Below, in pieces: positions 8,602 through 17,994 of a DNA stretch of 64,000 nt; within the stretch, counting starts at the first letter, position 1; every line of letters begins with the position of its first letter. The DNA comes from Escherichia marmotae (lineage in GTDB: Bacteria > Pseudomonadota > Gammaproteobacteria > Enterobacterales > Enterobacteriaceae). The stretch spans positions 1,922,001 through 1,986,000 of the forward strand of contig NZ_CP025979.1 of the NCBI RefSeq assembly GCF_002900365.1, written 5' to 3'. Position numbers and translations under genes: made by a program. Below the pieces are notes generated by a model. The model searched no databases. It was not told where the DNA came from and saw only the letters and a program-made list of their open reading frames with translations.

Positions 8602-11016
8602 TCACCCCGTAAACTGCCTGAACAGTGCCTTCCCCTTAACCAGTCGCGCACCCAGCCAGCCGCCGCACAGGGAAAGAAGCAACGCACCGCTGCACGGCAG
8701 CACAATCCACAATCGCCAGTCTGGCTCCCACGGGAAATCAAACACTTTCGCCTGCAACACCGCCAGCGCCGTTTCCGCGCCGATTGCGGCTACCAGGCCG
8801 GAAACAAACCCGAGCATGGCAAACTCACACCACAATGTTGTGCGCAGCAGCTTTTTGCCCGCGCCGAGTGTGCGCCACACCACCAATTCCTGATGCCGCT
8901 GACGCATTCCCACCTGCACCTGTGCCAGCAACAGCAACATACCGCAGGCAGTGACCAGCACCACCATCACTTCCAGCGCCCGACTTACCTGCTCCAGCAC
9001 CTGGCCGACCTGTTTTAAGATCGCTCCAATGTCTAACAGGCTAATGGTCGGGAACTGGCGGTTGAGTTGCGTCAACATGCCGTTGCCGTTCTCCCAACGG
9101 AAACTGGTGAGCCAGCTTTGCGGTTGCCCGTCCAGCGCCCCTTCAGGGAAAATAAAATAGAAATTCGGACGCAGACTTTCCCAGTCCACTTTGCGCAGGC
9201 TGGTGACTTTGGCGCGAAACTCCTGGGTGTCACCCATAAAGGTGACGGTATCGCCCAGACCAACGTTCAGGCGTTTTGCCAGCCCCTCTTCCATCGACAC
9301 TTCATCGGCTTTTGGCGGCCAGCTACCGGCGACAATCGGGTTATGATCCGGCCGCGTATTTTGCCAGGTGAGATTCAGCTCGCGATTAAGCGCTTCATCC
9401 TCATTGCCTTCTGTCGCTTTGCCATTGATTGCCGTCAGCCGCGCCCGCACCACCGGATAAAACGATTCCGGGACTATCTGATATTCCGCGAGGAACGCTT
9501 TTAGCGGCGTTACCTGTTCCGTGGCGATGTTGATTAAAAAGTAGTTCGGGCTTTCTGGCGGCAACTGCTGCTGCCAGCGGTCAAGCAGATCGCCACGCAA
9601 CACCAGCAGCAGTGCCAGCAGCATAAAGGAGAGCGAAAAGGCCGAAAGCTGGCTTAACGTTGACCACGGCTGACGTAACAGGCGGCTAACCGCCAGGCGC
9701 AGAGGCAGCGATTTCAGCGTCATACTGCGTAATACATTGAGCAGCATCCAGCCCAGCACGCCACATAGCAAAGCCAGCACTATCGCGCCCGCCAGCACCG
9801 CCCACAGCAGCATACTGCCACCCATCAGCCCGGCGAGCAGCAGCACAACCACAACACTGACAATCGGCAGATAAAACTTCAGCGGCCAGACGTTGGCGAC
9901 CACATCATTACGTAATACGCGTAAAGGCTGCGTTGCCAGCAACAGTCGGTACGGTCGCAGCCCCACCAGCAACGAGATAACCGTCATGGTGCCGAGCGCC
10001 CACAACCACGGCCAGAAGCTGGCAGGCGGCAGCGCGGCGGGCAGAACAGGCTTAAGCAAAACCATCAACACGCTTTCGAACAACAGGCCAATCGCTCCGC
10101 CGGTAACGGCTGAAAGTATCAGTACCATCAGCCACTGACCGACGATTAACTTACGCAGTTGCGCCCGCCCAGCCCCCAGCGTTTTAAGGATCGCCACCAG
10201 ATCGTAGCGGCTGCGGCAATAATGATTCATCGCCACCGCGACCGCCGCCACCGCCAGCAGCAAGGTCAGCAACGCCGAAAACAGCAGGAACTGTTGCGAG
10301 CGTTCCATCGAACGCCCCAGCGCACCTTCGTCTTGTTCCAGACCGTACCAGCGTTGTTCGGGTTTAAGCTGGGGTAACAACCATTTCTCATAGCCGTCGA
10401 GCTGGTTCTCGTTGCCGCCGAATTTATAACGCCAGGTGACCCGACTTCCCGGCTGTATGGCTCCTGTTTTATCGACATCTGCCAGATTCATCATCAGGCG
10501 TGGGGCTATCTGGAAGGGATTAAAACCGGAATCCGGCTCCTGAATCACTTCTCCGGCAATGCGCAACGTGGCATCGCCCACGTCGATGGTATCGCCCGTT
10601 TTCAAATTCAGGAGCGCCATCAGCCGTGGAGCCAGCAATACGCTGCCCGGTTGCGGTTTTAGTCCAGAAGGATTGGTCTGTAGCTCGCCATACATCGGGT
10701 AGATATCATCAACCGCTTTGACGTTCGCCAGTTGCGGCGTGTCGCCCGCAAAGGTCATGGTGGCAAAGGTAAGCTGCTTGCCGACTTTCAGGCCACGCTT
10801 TTGCGCCTCTTCCAGCCACGCTGGCGGTACTTCGCGCGAACTGCGCAACGCCCGATCGCCCGCCATAAACTCACGGCTTTGCTGGCTTAAACCTTTCTCC
10901 ATCCGATCGCTGATATTGCCCAGCGCCAGCACGCAGGCCACCGCCAGGCTTAACGCCAGCCAGACAATCAACAGCGACGGCGAGCGCCATTCGCGCCAGA
11001 ACCAACGTGCAATCAT
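8602..11016 (-). CDS. ybbP: ABC transporter permease, FtsX/MacB-like, 804 residues
   Basis: A large inner-membrane permease: an N-terminal transmembrane helix, a big periplasmic domain (about residues 40-250), a bundle of helices around 255-490, a second periplasmic domain and three C-terminal helices. This is the duplicated FtsX architecture of transporters of the LolC/MacB superfamily. Its ATPase YbbA is encoded directly upstream and overlaps by 4 bp, so they form one operon and one complex. The substrate is unknown; a role in handling lipids or hydrophobic molecules alongside TesA is speculation from the neighbourhood. Frame intact. Confidence 0.93.
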   Translation of the reverse strand: MIARWFWREWRSPSLLIVWLALSLAVACVLALGNISDRMEKGLSQQSREFMAGDRALRSSREVPPAWLEEAQKRGLKVGKQLTFATMTFAGDTPQLANVKAVDDIYPMYGELQTNPSGLKPQPGSVLLAPRLMALLNLKTGDTIDVGDATLRIAGEVIQEPDSGFNPFQIAPRLMMNLADVDKTGAIQPGSRVTWRYKFGGNENQLDGYEKWLLPQLKPEQRWYGLEQDEGALGRSMERSQQFLLFSALLTLLLAVAAVAVAMNHYCRSRYDLVAILKTLGAGRAQLRKLIVGQWLMVLILSAVTGGAIGLLFESVLMVLLKPVLPAALPPASFWPWLWALGTMTVISLLVGLRPYRLLLATQPLRVLRNDVVANVWPLKFYLPIVSVVVVLLLAGLMGGSMLLWAVLAGAIVLALLCGVLGWMLLNVLRSMTLKSLPLRLAVSRLLRQPWSTLSQLSAFSLSFMLLALLLVLRGDLLDRWQQQLPPESPNYFLINIATEQVTPLKAFLAEYQIVPESFYPVVRARLTAINGKATEGNEDEALNRELNLTWQNTRPDHNPIVAGSWPPKADEVSMEEGLAKRLNVGLGDTVTFMGDTQEFRAKVTSLRKVDWESLRPNFYFIFPEGALDGQPQSWLTSFRWENGNGMLTQLNRQFPTISLLDIGAILKQVGQVLEQVSRALEVMVVLVTACGMLLLLAQVQVGMRQRHQELVVWRTLGAGKKLLRTTLWCEFAMLGFVSGLVAAIGAETALAVLQAKVFDFPWEPDWRLWIVLPCSGALLLSLCGGWLGARLVKGKALFRQFTG

Positions 11017-11699
11017 GCTTCCTCCTGCAACTGTCCGTTCACCAGCCGTAAGCAGCGGTCGCAGCGTGCCGCCAGTTGCAGGTCGTGGGTCACCATAATC
11101 AGGGTGGTGCCATGCTCACGGTTGAGGGAAAACAGCAGGTCGGCAATTTTATCGCCCGTCTGGCGGTCAAGGTTGCCGGTGGGTTCATCGGCAAACAGCA
11201 CATCAGGCCGACCGTTAAAAGCTCGCGCCAGCGCCACCCGTTGCTGTTCTCCACCGGAAAGCTGTGCCGGAAGATGATCAAGACGTTTACCCAGCCCCAA
11301 CTGTTCGAGCAACGCTTTCGCACCGTTACGACTTTCCGCGCTACTCTCACCGCGCAGCAGCGCCGGAAGTTCGACATTTTCCAGTGCATTAAGGGTAGGA
11401 ATTAACATAAATGACTGAAAAACAAAGCCGACATGCTTCGCGCGTAACGTTGCCCGCGCTTCTTCATCCATAGTATGTAGCGGTTGCCCCACCAGATTCA
11501 CTTCACCACTACTACCGTCATCCAGCCCGGCGAGGATCGCCAGTAAGGTTGACTTACCCGACCCTGACTCGCCCACCAGCGCGATGGTTTCGCCGCGTTT
11601 GACAACCAGCTCAACTCCGGTGAGGATGGAGAGTTCATGCTCCCCCTGACCGACGGACTTCTTAAGATGATGAACTTCAACAATGTTTTCCGCTGGCAT
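11013..11699 (-). CDS. ybbA: ABC transporter ATPase partner of YbbP
   Basis: 228 residues. Walker A is GESGSGKS, the ABC signature LSGGEQQR and Walker B VLFADEP, followed by the H-loop MVTHD: all nucleotide-binding elements are present. The MacB/LolD subfamily matches the FtsX-type permease downstream. The stop codon overlaps the ybbP start. The first 33 bp also encode the start of tesA on the opposite strand, so the two genes are divergent and overlap at their 5' ends, and each promoter must lie inside the other gene. Confidence 0.93.
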   Translation of the reverse strand: MPAENIVEVHHLKKSVGQGEHELSILTGVELVVKRGETIALVGESGSGKSTLLAILAGLDDGSSGEVNLVGQPLHTMDEEARATLRAKHVGFVFQSFMLIPTLNALENVELPALLRGESSAESRNGAKALLEQLGLGKRLDHLPAQLSGGEQQRVALARAFNGRPDVLFADEPTGNLDRQTGDKIADLLFSLNREHGTTLIMVTHDLQLAARCDRCLRLVNGQLQEEA

Positions 11700-12293
11700 T
11701 TGCCCTTCCTGTTCCTGGTCCTGTTAACTTTCCGTGCCGCCGCAGCGGACACGTTATTAATTCTGGGTGATAGCCTGAGCGCCGGGTATCGAATGTCTGC
11801 CAGCGCGGCCTGGCCTGCCTTGTTGAATGATAAGTGGCAGAGTAAAACGTCGGTAGTCAACGCCAGCATCAGCGGCGACACCTCGCAACAAGGGCTGGCG
11901 CGCCTTCCGGCTCTGCTGAAACAGCATCAGCCGCGCTGGGTGCTGGTTGAACTGGGCGGCAATGACGGTTTGCGTGGTTTTCAGCCGCAGCAAACGGAGC
12001 AGACGCTGCGCCAGATTTTGCAGGATGTCAAAACCGCCAACGCTGAACCATTGTTAATGCAAATACGTCTGCCTGCAAACTATGGTCGCCGTTATAATGA
12101 AGCCTTTAGCGCCATTTATCCCAAACTCGCCAAAGAGTTCGATGTCCCGCTGCTGCCCTTTTTTATGGAAGAGGTCTACCTCAAACCACAATGGATGCAG
12201 GATGACGGTATTCATCCCAACCGCGACGCCCAGCCGTTTATTGCCGACTGGATGGCGAAGCAGTTGCAGCCTTTAGTAAATCATGACTCATAA
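11667..12293 (+). CDS. tesA: Acyl-CoA thioesterase I / protease I / lysophospholipase L1
   Basis: 208 residues starting MMNFNNVFRW, the accepted start; an upstream in-frame ATG at 11637 would add 10 residues before the signal peptide. A signal sequence of 26 residues ends in RAAA, and the mature enzyme is periplasmic. It is an SGNH hydrolase: the nucleophile serine is in GDSLS (Ser36 of the precursor), block III is GGNDG, and the Asp-His pair is in DDGIHPN. It hydrolyses acyl-CoAs, lysophospholipids and some esters. Its 3' end overlaps ybbO by 11 bp, suggesting co-translation. Confidence 0.95.
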   Translation: MMNFNNVFRWHLPFLFLVLLTFRAAAADTLLILGDSLSAGYRMSASAAWPALLNDKWQSKTSVVNASISGDTSQQGLARLPALLKQHQPRWVLVELGGNDGLRGFQPQQTEQTLRQILQDVKTANAEPLLMQIRLPANYGRRYNEAFSAIYPKLAKEFDVPLLPFFMEEVYLKPQWMQDDGIHPNRDAQPFIADWMAKQLQPLVNHDS

Positions 12294-13092
12294 AGCAACG
12301 GAGATCCTGACAGGTAAAGTTATGCAAAAATCGGTCTTAATTACCGGATGTTCCAGTGGAATTGGCCTGGAAAGCGCGCTCGAATTAAAACGCCAGGGTT
12401 TTCATGTACTGGCAGGTTGCCGGAAACCGGATGATGTTGAGCGCATGAACAATATGGGATTAACCGGCGTGTTGATCGATCTGGATTCACCGGAAAGTGT
12501 TGATCGCGCAGCCGACGAAGTGATCGCCCTGACCGATAATTGTCTGTATGGGATCTTTAACAATGCCGGATTCGGCGTGTATGGCCCCCTTTCCACCATC
12601 AGCCGCATGCAGATGGAACAGCAGTTTTCCGCCAACTTTTTCGGCGCACATCAGCTCACCATGCGTCTGTTACCCGCCATGTTGCCGCATGGAGAAGGGC
12701 GTATTGTCATGACCTCATCGGTGATGGGATTAATCTCCACGCCGGGTCGCGGCGCTTATGCGGCCAGCAAATATGCGCTGGAGGCGTGGTCAGACGCGCT
12801 GCGCATGGAACTGCGCCACAGCGGAATCAAGGTCAGCCTGATTGAGCCAGGCCCTATTCGTACTCGTTTCACCGACAACGTCAACCAGACGCAAAGCGAT
12901 CAACCGGTCGAAAACCCCGGCATTGCCGCCCGTTTTACATTGGGGCCGGAAGCAGTTGTGGCTAAAGTGCGCCATGCTTTTATCAGCGAGAAGCCCAAAA
13001 TGCGCTATCCGGTGACGCTGGTTACCTGGGCGGTAATGGTGCTTAAACGCCTGCTGCCGGGGCGCGTGATGGACAAAATATTGCAGGGGTGA
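12283..13092 (+). CDS. ybbO: Short-chain dehydrogenase/reductase YbbO
   Basis: 269 residues with the classical SDR hallmarks: cofactor motif TGCSSGIG near residue 21, NNAG in the middle, catalytic Ser in MTSSVMG and the YAASK Tyr-Lys pair. It is reported as an NADP-dependent aldehyde reductase acting on long-chain aldehydes, which fits its place behind the acyl thioesterase tesA. The start at 12283 overlaps tesA; a second ATG 13 codons later (MQKSVLITG) is the more usual SDR start and is a plausible alternative. Confidence 0.92.
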   Translation: MTHKATEILTGKVMQKSVLITGCSSGIGLESALELKRQGFHVLAGCRKPDDVERMNNMGLTGVLIDLDSPESVDRAADEVIALTDNCLYGIFNNAGFGVYGPLSTISRMQMEQQFSANFFGAHQLTMRLLPAMLPHGEGRIVMTSSVMGLISTPGRGAYAASKYALEAWSDALRMELRHSGIKVSLIEPGPIRTRFTDNVNQTQSDQPVENPGIAARFTLGPEAVVAKVRHAFISEKPKMRYPVTLVTWAVMVLKRLLPGRVMDKILQG

Positions 13093-13110
13093 GTTGAAGC
13101 GCGCGCTTAA

Positions 13111-14007
<897 letters not shown>

Positions 14008-14020
14008 TATTTCGTTGAGA

Positions 14021-14198
<178 letters not shown>

Positions 14199-14201
14199 GC
14201 A

Positions 14202-14981
14202 TTATTTATTCTTCAATTGCGCCACCACCAACTGGTGGCGCGAATTATAACACTTACGATAAGTTAAATAGCAGGCAATAATGGTCGACAGACTGGCGGT
14301 CGAGAGCAACATAAAAGTCACCATAATCTGATATTTAATCGCCTTCACCGGATCAATCCCGGCAAATATCAACCCGGACATCATTCCCGGCAAACTCACT
14401 AAGCCAACCGTTTTTGCTGAATCGACCGTCGGAATTAAAGCCGCGCGAATACTGTCGCGTATTAATATTGCAGACGCCTGCTTCGGCGTCGCACCAAGAC
14501 TCAATTTTTCCTGGATTTGCTGCTGTTCGCTGATAAACCGCTGCCCGAGATTGTTATAACACAGCCCCACAGCAACCATCGCATTACCAGCAATCATCCC
14601 GGCGATAGGGATCACCTGCATCGGGATAAACTCAATCGAACCCGATAAAATCAGCACCGCCAGAGTAATTCCCGCCCCCACCGTAATGGCAATAAACGAC
14701 GAAACAAAGGCTTTAGTAATATATTTGCTCCGTTTTTGCGCATTCCACGCCGCATTAAAGCAGATAAATAACACCATCAATAATGTCAGGCTGGCATCAT
14801 CAACACTGAATATATATTTCAGTACATAGCCAACGATGAACAGTTGGATTATCGCCCGCCCGACGCTCCAGAGAATATCTTTCTCCAGCGCCAGTTTTTC
14901 TTTATGGCTAATTAAGATTGCCACCACCACCAGCATTAATGCCAGCGCCAACGACTCGTTAGTAATATTATGCGTGTTCAT
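14202..14981 (-). CDS. fetB: Iron export ABC transporter permease
   Basis: 259 residues from MNTHNITNESLAL; an ATG 9 codons upstream is not used by the family and lies deep in fetA. Seven or so hydrophobic helices and the conserved cytoplasmic loop RFISEQQQIQEKLSLGATPKQAS identify the UPF0014 family. With FetA it exports iron and raises resistance to peroxide stress. The start overlaps the end of fetA by 14 bp, so translation is coupled. Confidence 0.94.
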   Translation of the reverse strand: MNTHNITNESLALALMLVVVAILISHKEKLALEKDILWSVGRAIIQLFIVGYVLKYIFSVDDASLTLLMVLFICFNAAWNAQKRSKYITKAFVSSFIAITVGAGITLAVLILSGSIEFIPMQVIPIAGMIAGNAMVAVGLCYNNLGQRFISEQQQIQEKLSLGATPKQASAILIRDSIRAALIPTVDSAKTVGLVSLPGMMSGLIFAGIDPVKAIKYQIMVTFMLLSTASLSTIIACYLTYRKCYNSRHQLVVAQLKNK

Positions 14982-15645
14982 AGCGTTCTTCCTGCATTTC
15001 TCCGGCATTCGGTTGCAGCATAATTACCTTATCCGCATGATTAATTTCATCTTTGTCGTGTGTCACCCACAGCACAGCAATATTTTGCTCGCGTACATAA
15101 CGGTGGATCATCTCATTGACGTTACGTTTGTTGCTTTCGTCCAGCGCGCTGGTAATTTCGTCGAGTAATAATACCTTCGGCATAAATTGCAGATTGCGAA
15201 TCAACGAGATGCGCTGTTTTTCACCACCGGAAAGCTCGGAGACATTTTTAGTCAGGATGGTATCCGGCAAAGCAAAGCGTTCGAAAAAATCGAGAAAAAT
15301 GGCCGGATCAGGCTGCTGGTTACGGATCTGCCAGGGAAAAATCAGGTTATCGTATACTGTGTCGCCAAACAGAGTTGGCGTCTGGGCACAGTAAGAAACT
15401 TGTTGGCGGTAGATTTCCGGCTTTAGTGTGCTGACATCCTCGCCTTCAAACAGTAACGTTCCGCTGGTCGGACTGATTAATGAAGCAACTATTTTTAGCA
15501 GCGTACTTTTGCCGCAACCGGAAGGGCCGGTAATTAACTTAAATTCGCCAGCTCGCAGCGAAAAATTAATGTTATTAAGAATCTTCGTATCACCCGCCAG
15601 ATATCCGACGTTGTGTAACTGAAGCAGAAGACTATTTTCCGGCAT
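14968..15645 (-). CDS. fetA: Iron export ABC transporter ATPase
   Basis: 225 residues with Walker A GPSGCGKS, signature LSGGEKQR, Walker B VLLLDEI and H-loop WVTHD. First gene of the fetAB operon, divergent from qmcA with a 145-bp spacer that must hold both promoters. Intact and very close to K-12 YbbL. Confidence 0.94.
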   Translation of the reverse strand: MPENSLLLQLHNVGYLAGDTKILNNINFSLRAGEFKLITGPSGCGKSTLLKIVASLISPTSGTLLFEGEDVSTLKPEIYRQQVSYCAQTPTLFGDTVYDNLIFPWQIRNQQPDPAIFLDFFERFALPDTILTKNVSELSGGEKQRISLIRNLQFMPKVLLLDEITSALDESNKRNVNEMIHRYVREQNIAVLWVTHDKDEINHADKVIMLQPNAGEMQEERYEHA

Positions 15646-15790
15646 TACCCATCCCTTTTTCTGATTTTTACTAAAAACAGTTTATCCTCCACAGTAATAA
15701 GGGGGAACTCCCTTTCAGTAATCAGGTATAATTTGTTTAATCAAGCAGCAACTTTGCTCATTATGGACGGTACAACAGGAGGTTTTTCCG

Positions 15791-16708
15791 ATGCTTATCT
15801 TTATCCCGATTCTTATTTTTGTCGCGCTGGTGATTGTTGGCGCAGGCGTCAAAATCGTGCCGCAGGGCTATCAGTGGACGGTGGAACGTTTTGGCCGCTA
15901 TACCAAAACATTGCAACCGGGGCTAAGCCTGGTGGTGCCGTTTATGGATCGCATTGGTCGCAAGATCAATATGATGGAACAAGTGCTCGACATTCCTTCC
16001 CAGGAAGTTATCTCGAAAGATAACGCCAACGTGACTATCGACGCAGTCTGTTTTATTCAGGTGATTGATGCCCCACGCGCAGCTTATGAGGTCAGCAATC
16101 TGGAGCTGGCAATCATTAACCTGACCATGACCAACATCCGTACCGTACTGGGTTCGATGGAACTGGATGAAATGCTCTCCCAGCGCGATAGCATTAACTC
16201 GCGCCTGCTGCATATTGTCGATGAAGCCACTAACCCGTGGGGGATAAAAGTCACCCGCATCGAAATTCGTGATGTACGCCCACCGGCAGAGCTGATCTCT
16301 TCGATGAACGCGCAGATGAAAGCGGAACGTACCAAACGCGCTTACATCCTTGAAGCGGAAGGGATACGCCAGGCGGAAATTCTCAAAGCGGAAGGTGAAA
16401 AACAATCGCAAATCCTGAAAGCGGAAGGCGAACGTCAGTCGGCTTTTTTACAGGCCGAAGCGCGTGAACGTTCCGCCGAAGCAGAAGCCCGCGCCACCCA
16501 AATGGTGTCTGAAGCCATTGCCTCTGGCGATATTCAGGCGGTGAACTACTTCGTGGCGCAGAAATACACCGAAGCGTTACAGCAGATCGGGTCGTCCAGT
16601 AACAGCAAAGTGGTAATGATGCCATTAGACGCCAGTAGTCTGATGGGGTCGATTGCCGGGATTGCCGAACTGGTGAAAGACAGCGCTAGCGAGCGGGCTA
16701 AATCATGA
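15791..16708 (+). CDS. qmcA: SPFH/stomatin-like membrane protease-associated protein QmcA
   Basis: 305 residues: an N-terminal membrane anchor (about residues 2-20), then an SPFH/band-7 domain (VPQGYQWTVERFGRY to about 190) and a helical region with Ala/Glu-rich repeats (AEGEKQSQILKAEGERQS). Such proteins form ring-like cages in the membrane and associate with FtsH. The stop overlaps the ybbJ start (ATGA). AGGAGG precedes the start, a strong ribosome-binding site. Confidence 0.94.
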   Translation: MLIFIPILIFVALVIVGAGVKIVPQGYQWTVERFGRYTKTLQPGLSLVVPFMDRIGRKINMMEQVLDIPSQEVISKDNANVTIDAVCFIQVIDAPRAAYEVSNLELAIINLTMTNIRTVLGSMELDEMLSQRDSINSRLLHIVDEATNPWGIKVTRIEIRDVRPPAELISSMNAQMKAERTKRAYILEAEGIRQAEILKAEGEKQSQILKAEGERQSAFLQAEARERSAEAEARATQMVSEAIASGDIQAVNYFVAQKYTEALQQIGSSSNSKVVMMPLDASSLMGSIAGIAELVKDSASERAKS

Positions 16709-17160
16709 TCGCGTTGCTGGTAGTCCACCCGCATATTTTCTGGCTGAGTCTCGGTGGTTTGCTGCTGGCGGCCGAGATGCTGGGCGGCAATGGTTATCTG
16801 CTGTGGAGCGGTGTCGCGGCGGTGATTACTGGTCTGGTGGTCTGGCTACTGCCGCTGGGTTGGGAATGGCAAGGGGTGATGTTTGCTGTTCTGACGTTAC
16901 TCGCCGCCTGGCTGTGGTGGAAATGGCTGTCGCGGCGGGTACGCGAACAAAAGCACAGCGATAGTCATCTAAACCAACGCGGACAACAGTTAATTGGTCG
17001 TCGTTTTGTGCTGGAAACGCCGCTGGTCAACGGGCGTGGCCATATGCGCGTTGGCGACAGTTCATGGCCGGTCAACGCCAGCGAAGATTTAGGTGCAGGC
17101 ACGCATGTTGAGGTGATTGCGATTGAAGGGATAACGTTGATCATCCGTGCGGTCATCGCC

Positions 17161-17163
<3 letters not shown>
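16705..17163 (+). CDS. ybbJ: NfeD-like inner-membrane protein YbbJ
   Basis: 152 residues: two to three membrane helices in the first 75 residues followed by a soluble OB-fold-like domain (GRRFVLETPLVNGRGHMRVGDSSWPV), the NfeD pattern. NfeD proteins pair with SPFH proteins, here QmcA, with which it overlaps by 4 bp. The second residue differs from K-12 (MIALLVVHP here), a small N-terminal variation. Confidence 0.92.
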
Positions 17164-17246
<83 letters not shown>

Positions 17247-17266
17247 ATAGCCGAGTAGAGGCAAAA

Positions 17267-17629
17267 TTACTCTTCCCGGCCTTTACTCATACTTTTTTGG
17301 TCTTCATCCGGATAGTGTTTTTTTAGATATTCCAGGACGTTTTTATTGACCTTATGTTGGGTATACACCCACCCTTTCCAGTAATCAGGCTGGTCCAGGT
17401 ACACTTCTGGCGGAATGGTAAAATCAGAAAGCGTTAACCATTCGGCTAACAGATCGGGGTTTCGCTTCTGGATCAACTGCAACAGCATGATCAGCGACAT
17501 AGCAGAGGCAGGAGCCGTACTATCGCCGCTTAAATACTTCCACACCGTGGAACGATTCGAACGAAAAAGGATGGGGAGTAGCGCCCTGTCCAGATTCATT
17601 TCATTAAAAATCTTCTCAAATTCATTCAT
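17267..17629 (-). CDS. Putative small DNA-binding regulator, 120 residues
   Basis: I do not recognise this as a named gene. The segment FRSNRSTVWKYLSGDSTAPAS (about residues 22-42) looks like the recognition end of a helix-turn-helix of the Xre/Cro type. The rest is helical and ends in a charged tail rich in Lys and Asp. A good ribosome-binding site (CAGGGAA) precedes the ATG at 17629. It is transcribed away from the adhesin-like gene at 17995, and the 365-bp spacer contains two AGAAACA/TGTTTCT dyads, so autoregulation plus control of the adhesin operon is a reasonable guess. It is not part of the K-12 gene order at this site. Confidence 0.7.
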   Translation of the reverse strand: MNEFEKIFNEMNLDRALLPILFRSNRSTVWKYLSGDSTAPASAMSLIMLLQLIQKRNPDLLAEWLTLSDFTIPPEVYLDQPDYWKGWVYTQHKVNKNVLEYLKKHYPDEDQKSMSKGREE

Positions 17630-17812
17630 TTAATTTCCCTGCCTGGCGTAAACCTCTTAAAAATTGAGATTTATCAAAGAAACGCATTCTAGCACACATC
17701 AGGAACCTCTTCACGTTTAGCCCAGAAACGGAATTTATTTCGCTTATAAAAACAAGTCGTTACTCTTTTTTACAAGGAAATAGCACGAAATGAACTTCAT
17801 AATTATTTATAT

Positions 17813-17833
17813 AAGAAACAACCAATGTTTCTT
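17813..17833. promoter_or_regulatory. Candidate operator dyad upstream of the adhesin operon
   Basis: AAGAAACA and TGTTTCTT are perfect inverted 8-mers separated by 5 bp. A related dyad lies 120 bp downstream, nearer the adhesin start. The surrounding 17630-17994 spacer is AT-rich and otherwise holds no gene that I can see. The putative binder is the divergent 120-residue protein (inference). Confidence 0.45.
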
Positions 17834-17932
17834 TTGGCTAGTGTTTACGCTTACATCGCATAAAAATGCGCTTTACATCACACAAATGGCGGCGTAGATT
17901 TCGTTCAAACTGCAACGAATATTATTTCTTAT

Positions 17933-17952
17933 AGAAACAATATTTGTTTTCT
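17933..17952. promoter_or_regulatory. Second candidate operator dyad, promoter-proximal
   Basis: AGAAACA, 5 bp, then TGTTTTCT: the same half-sites as at 17813 with one extra T in the right arm. It ends 42 bp before the adhesin start codon, a position where a bound protein would affect transcription. Confidence 0.4.
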
Positions 17953-17994
17953 TTAGAACAATAAACGTGACTTACTTTGATAGAGAAAAAATAC

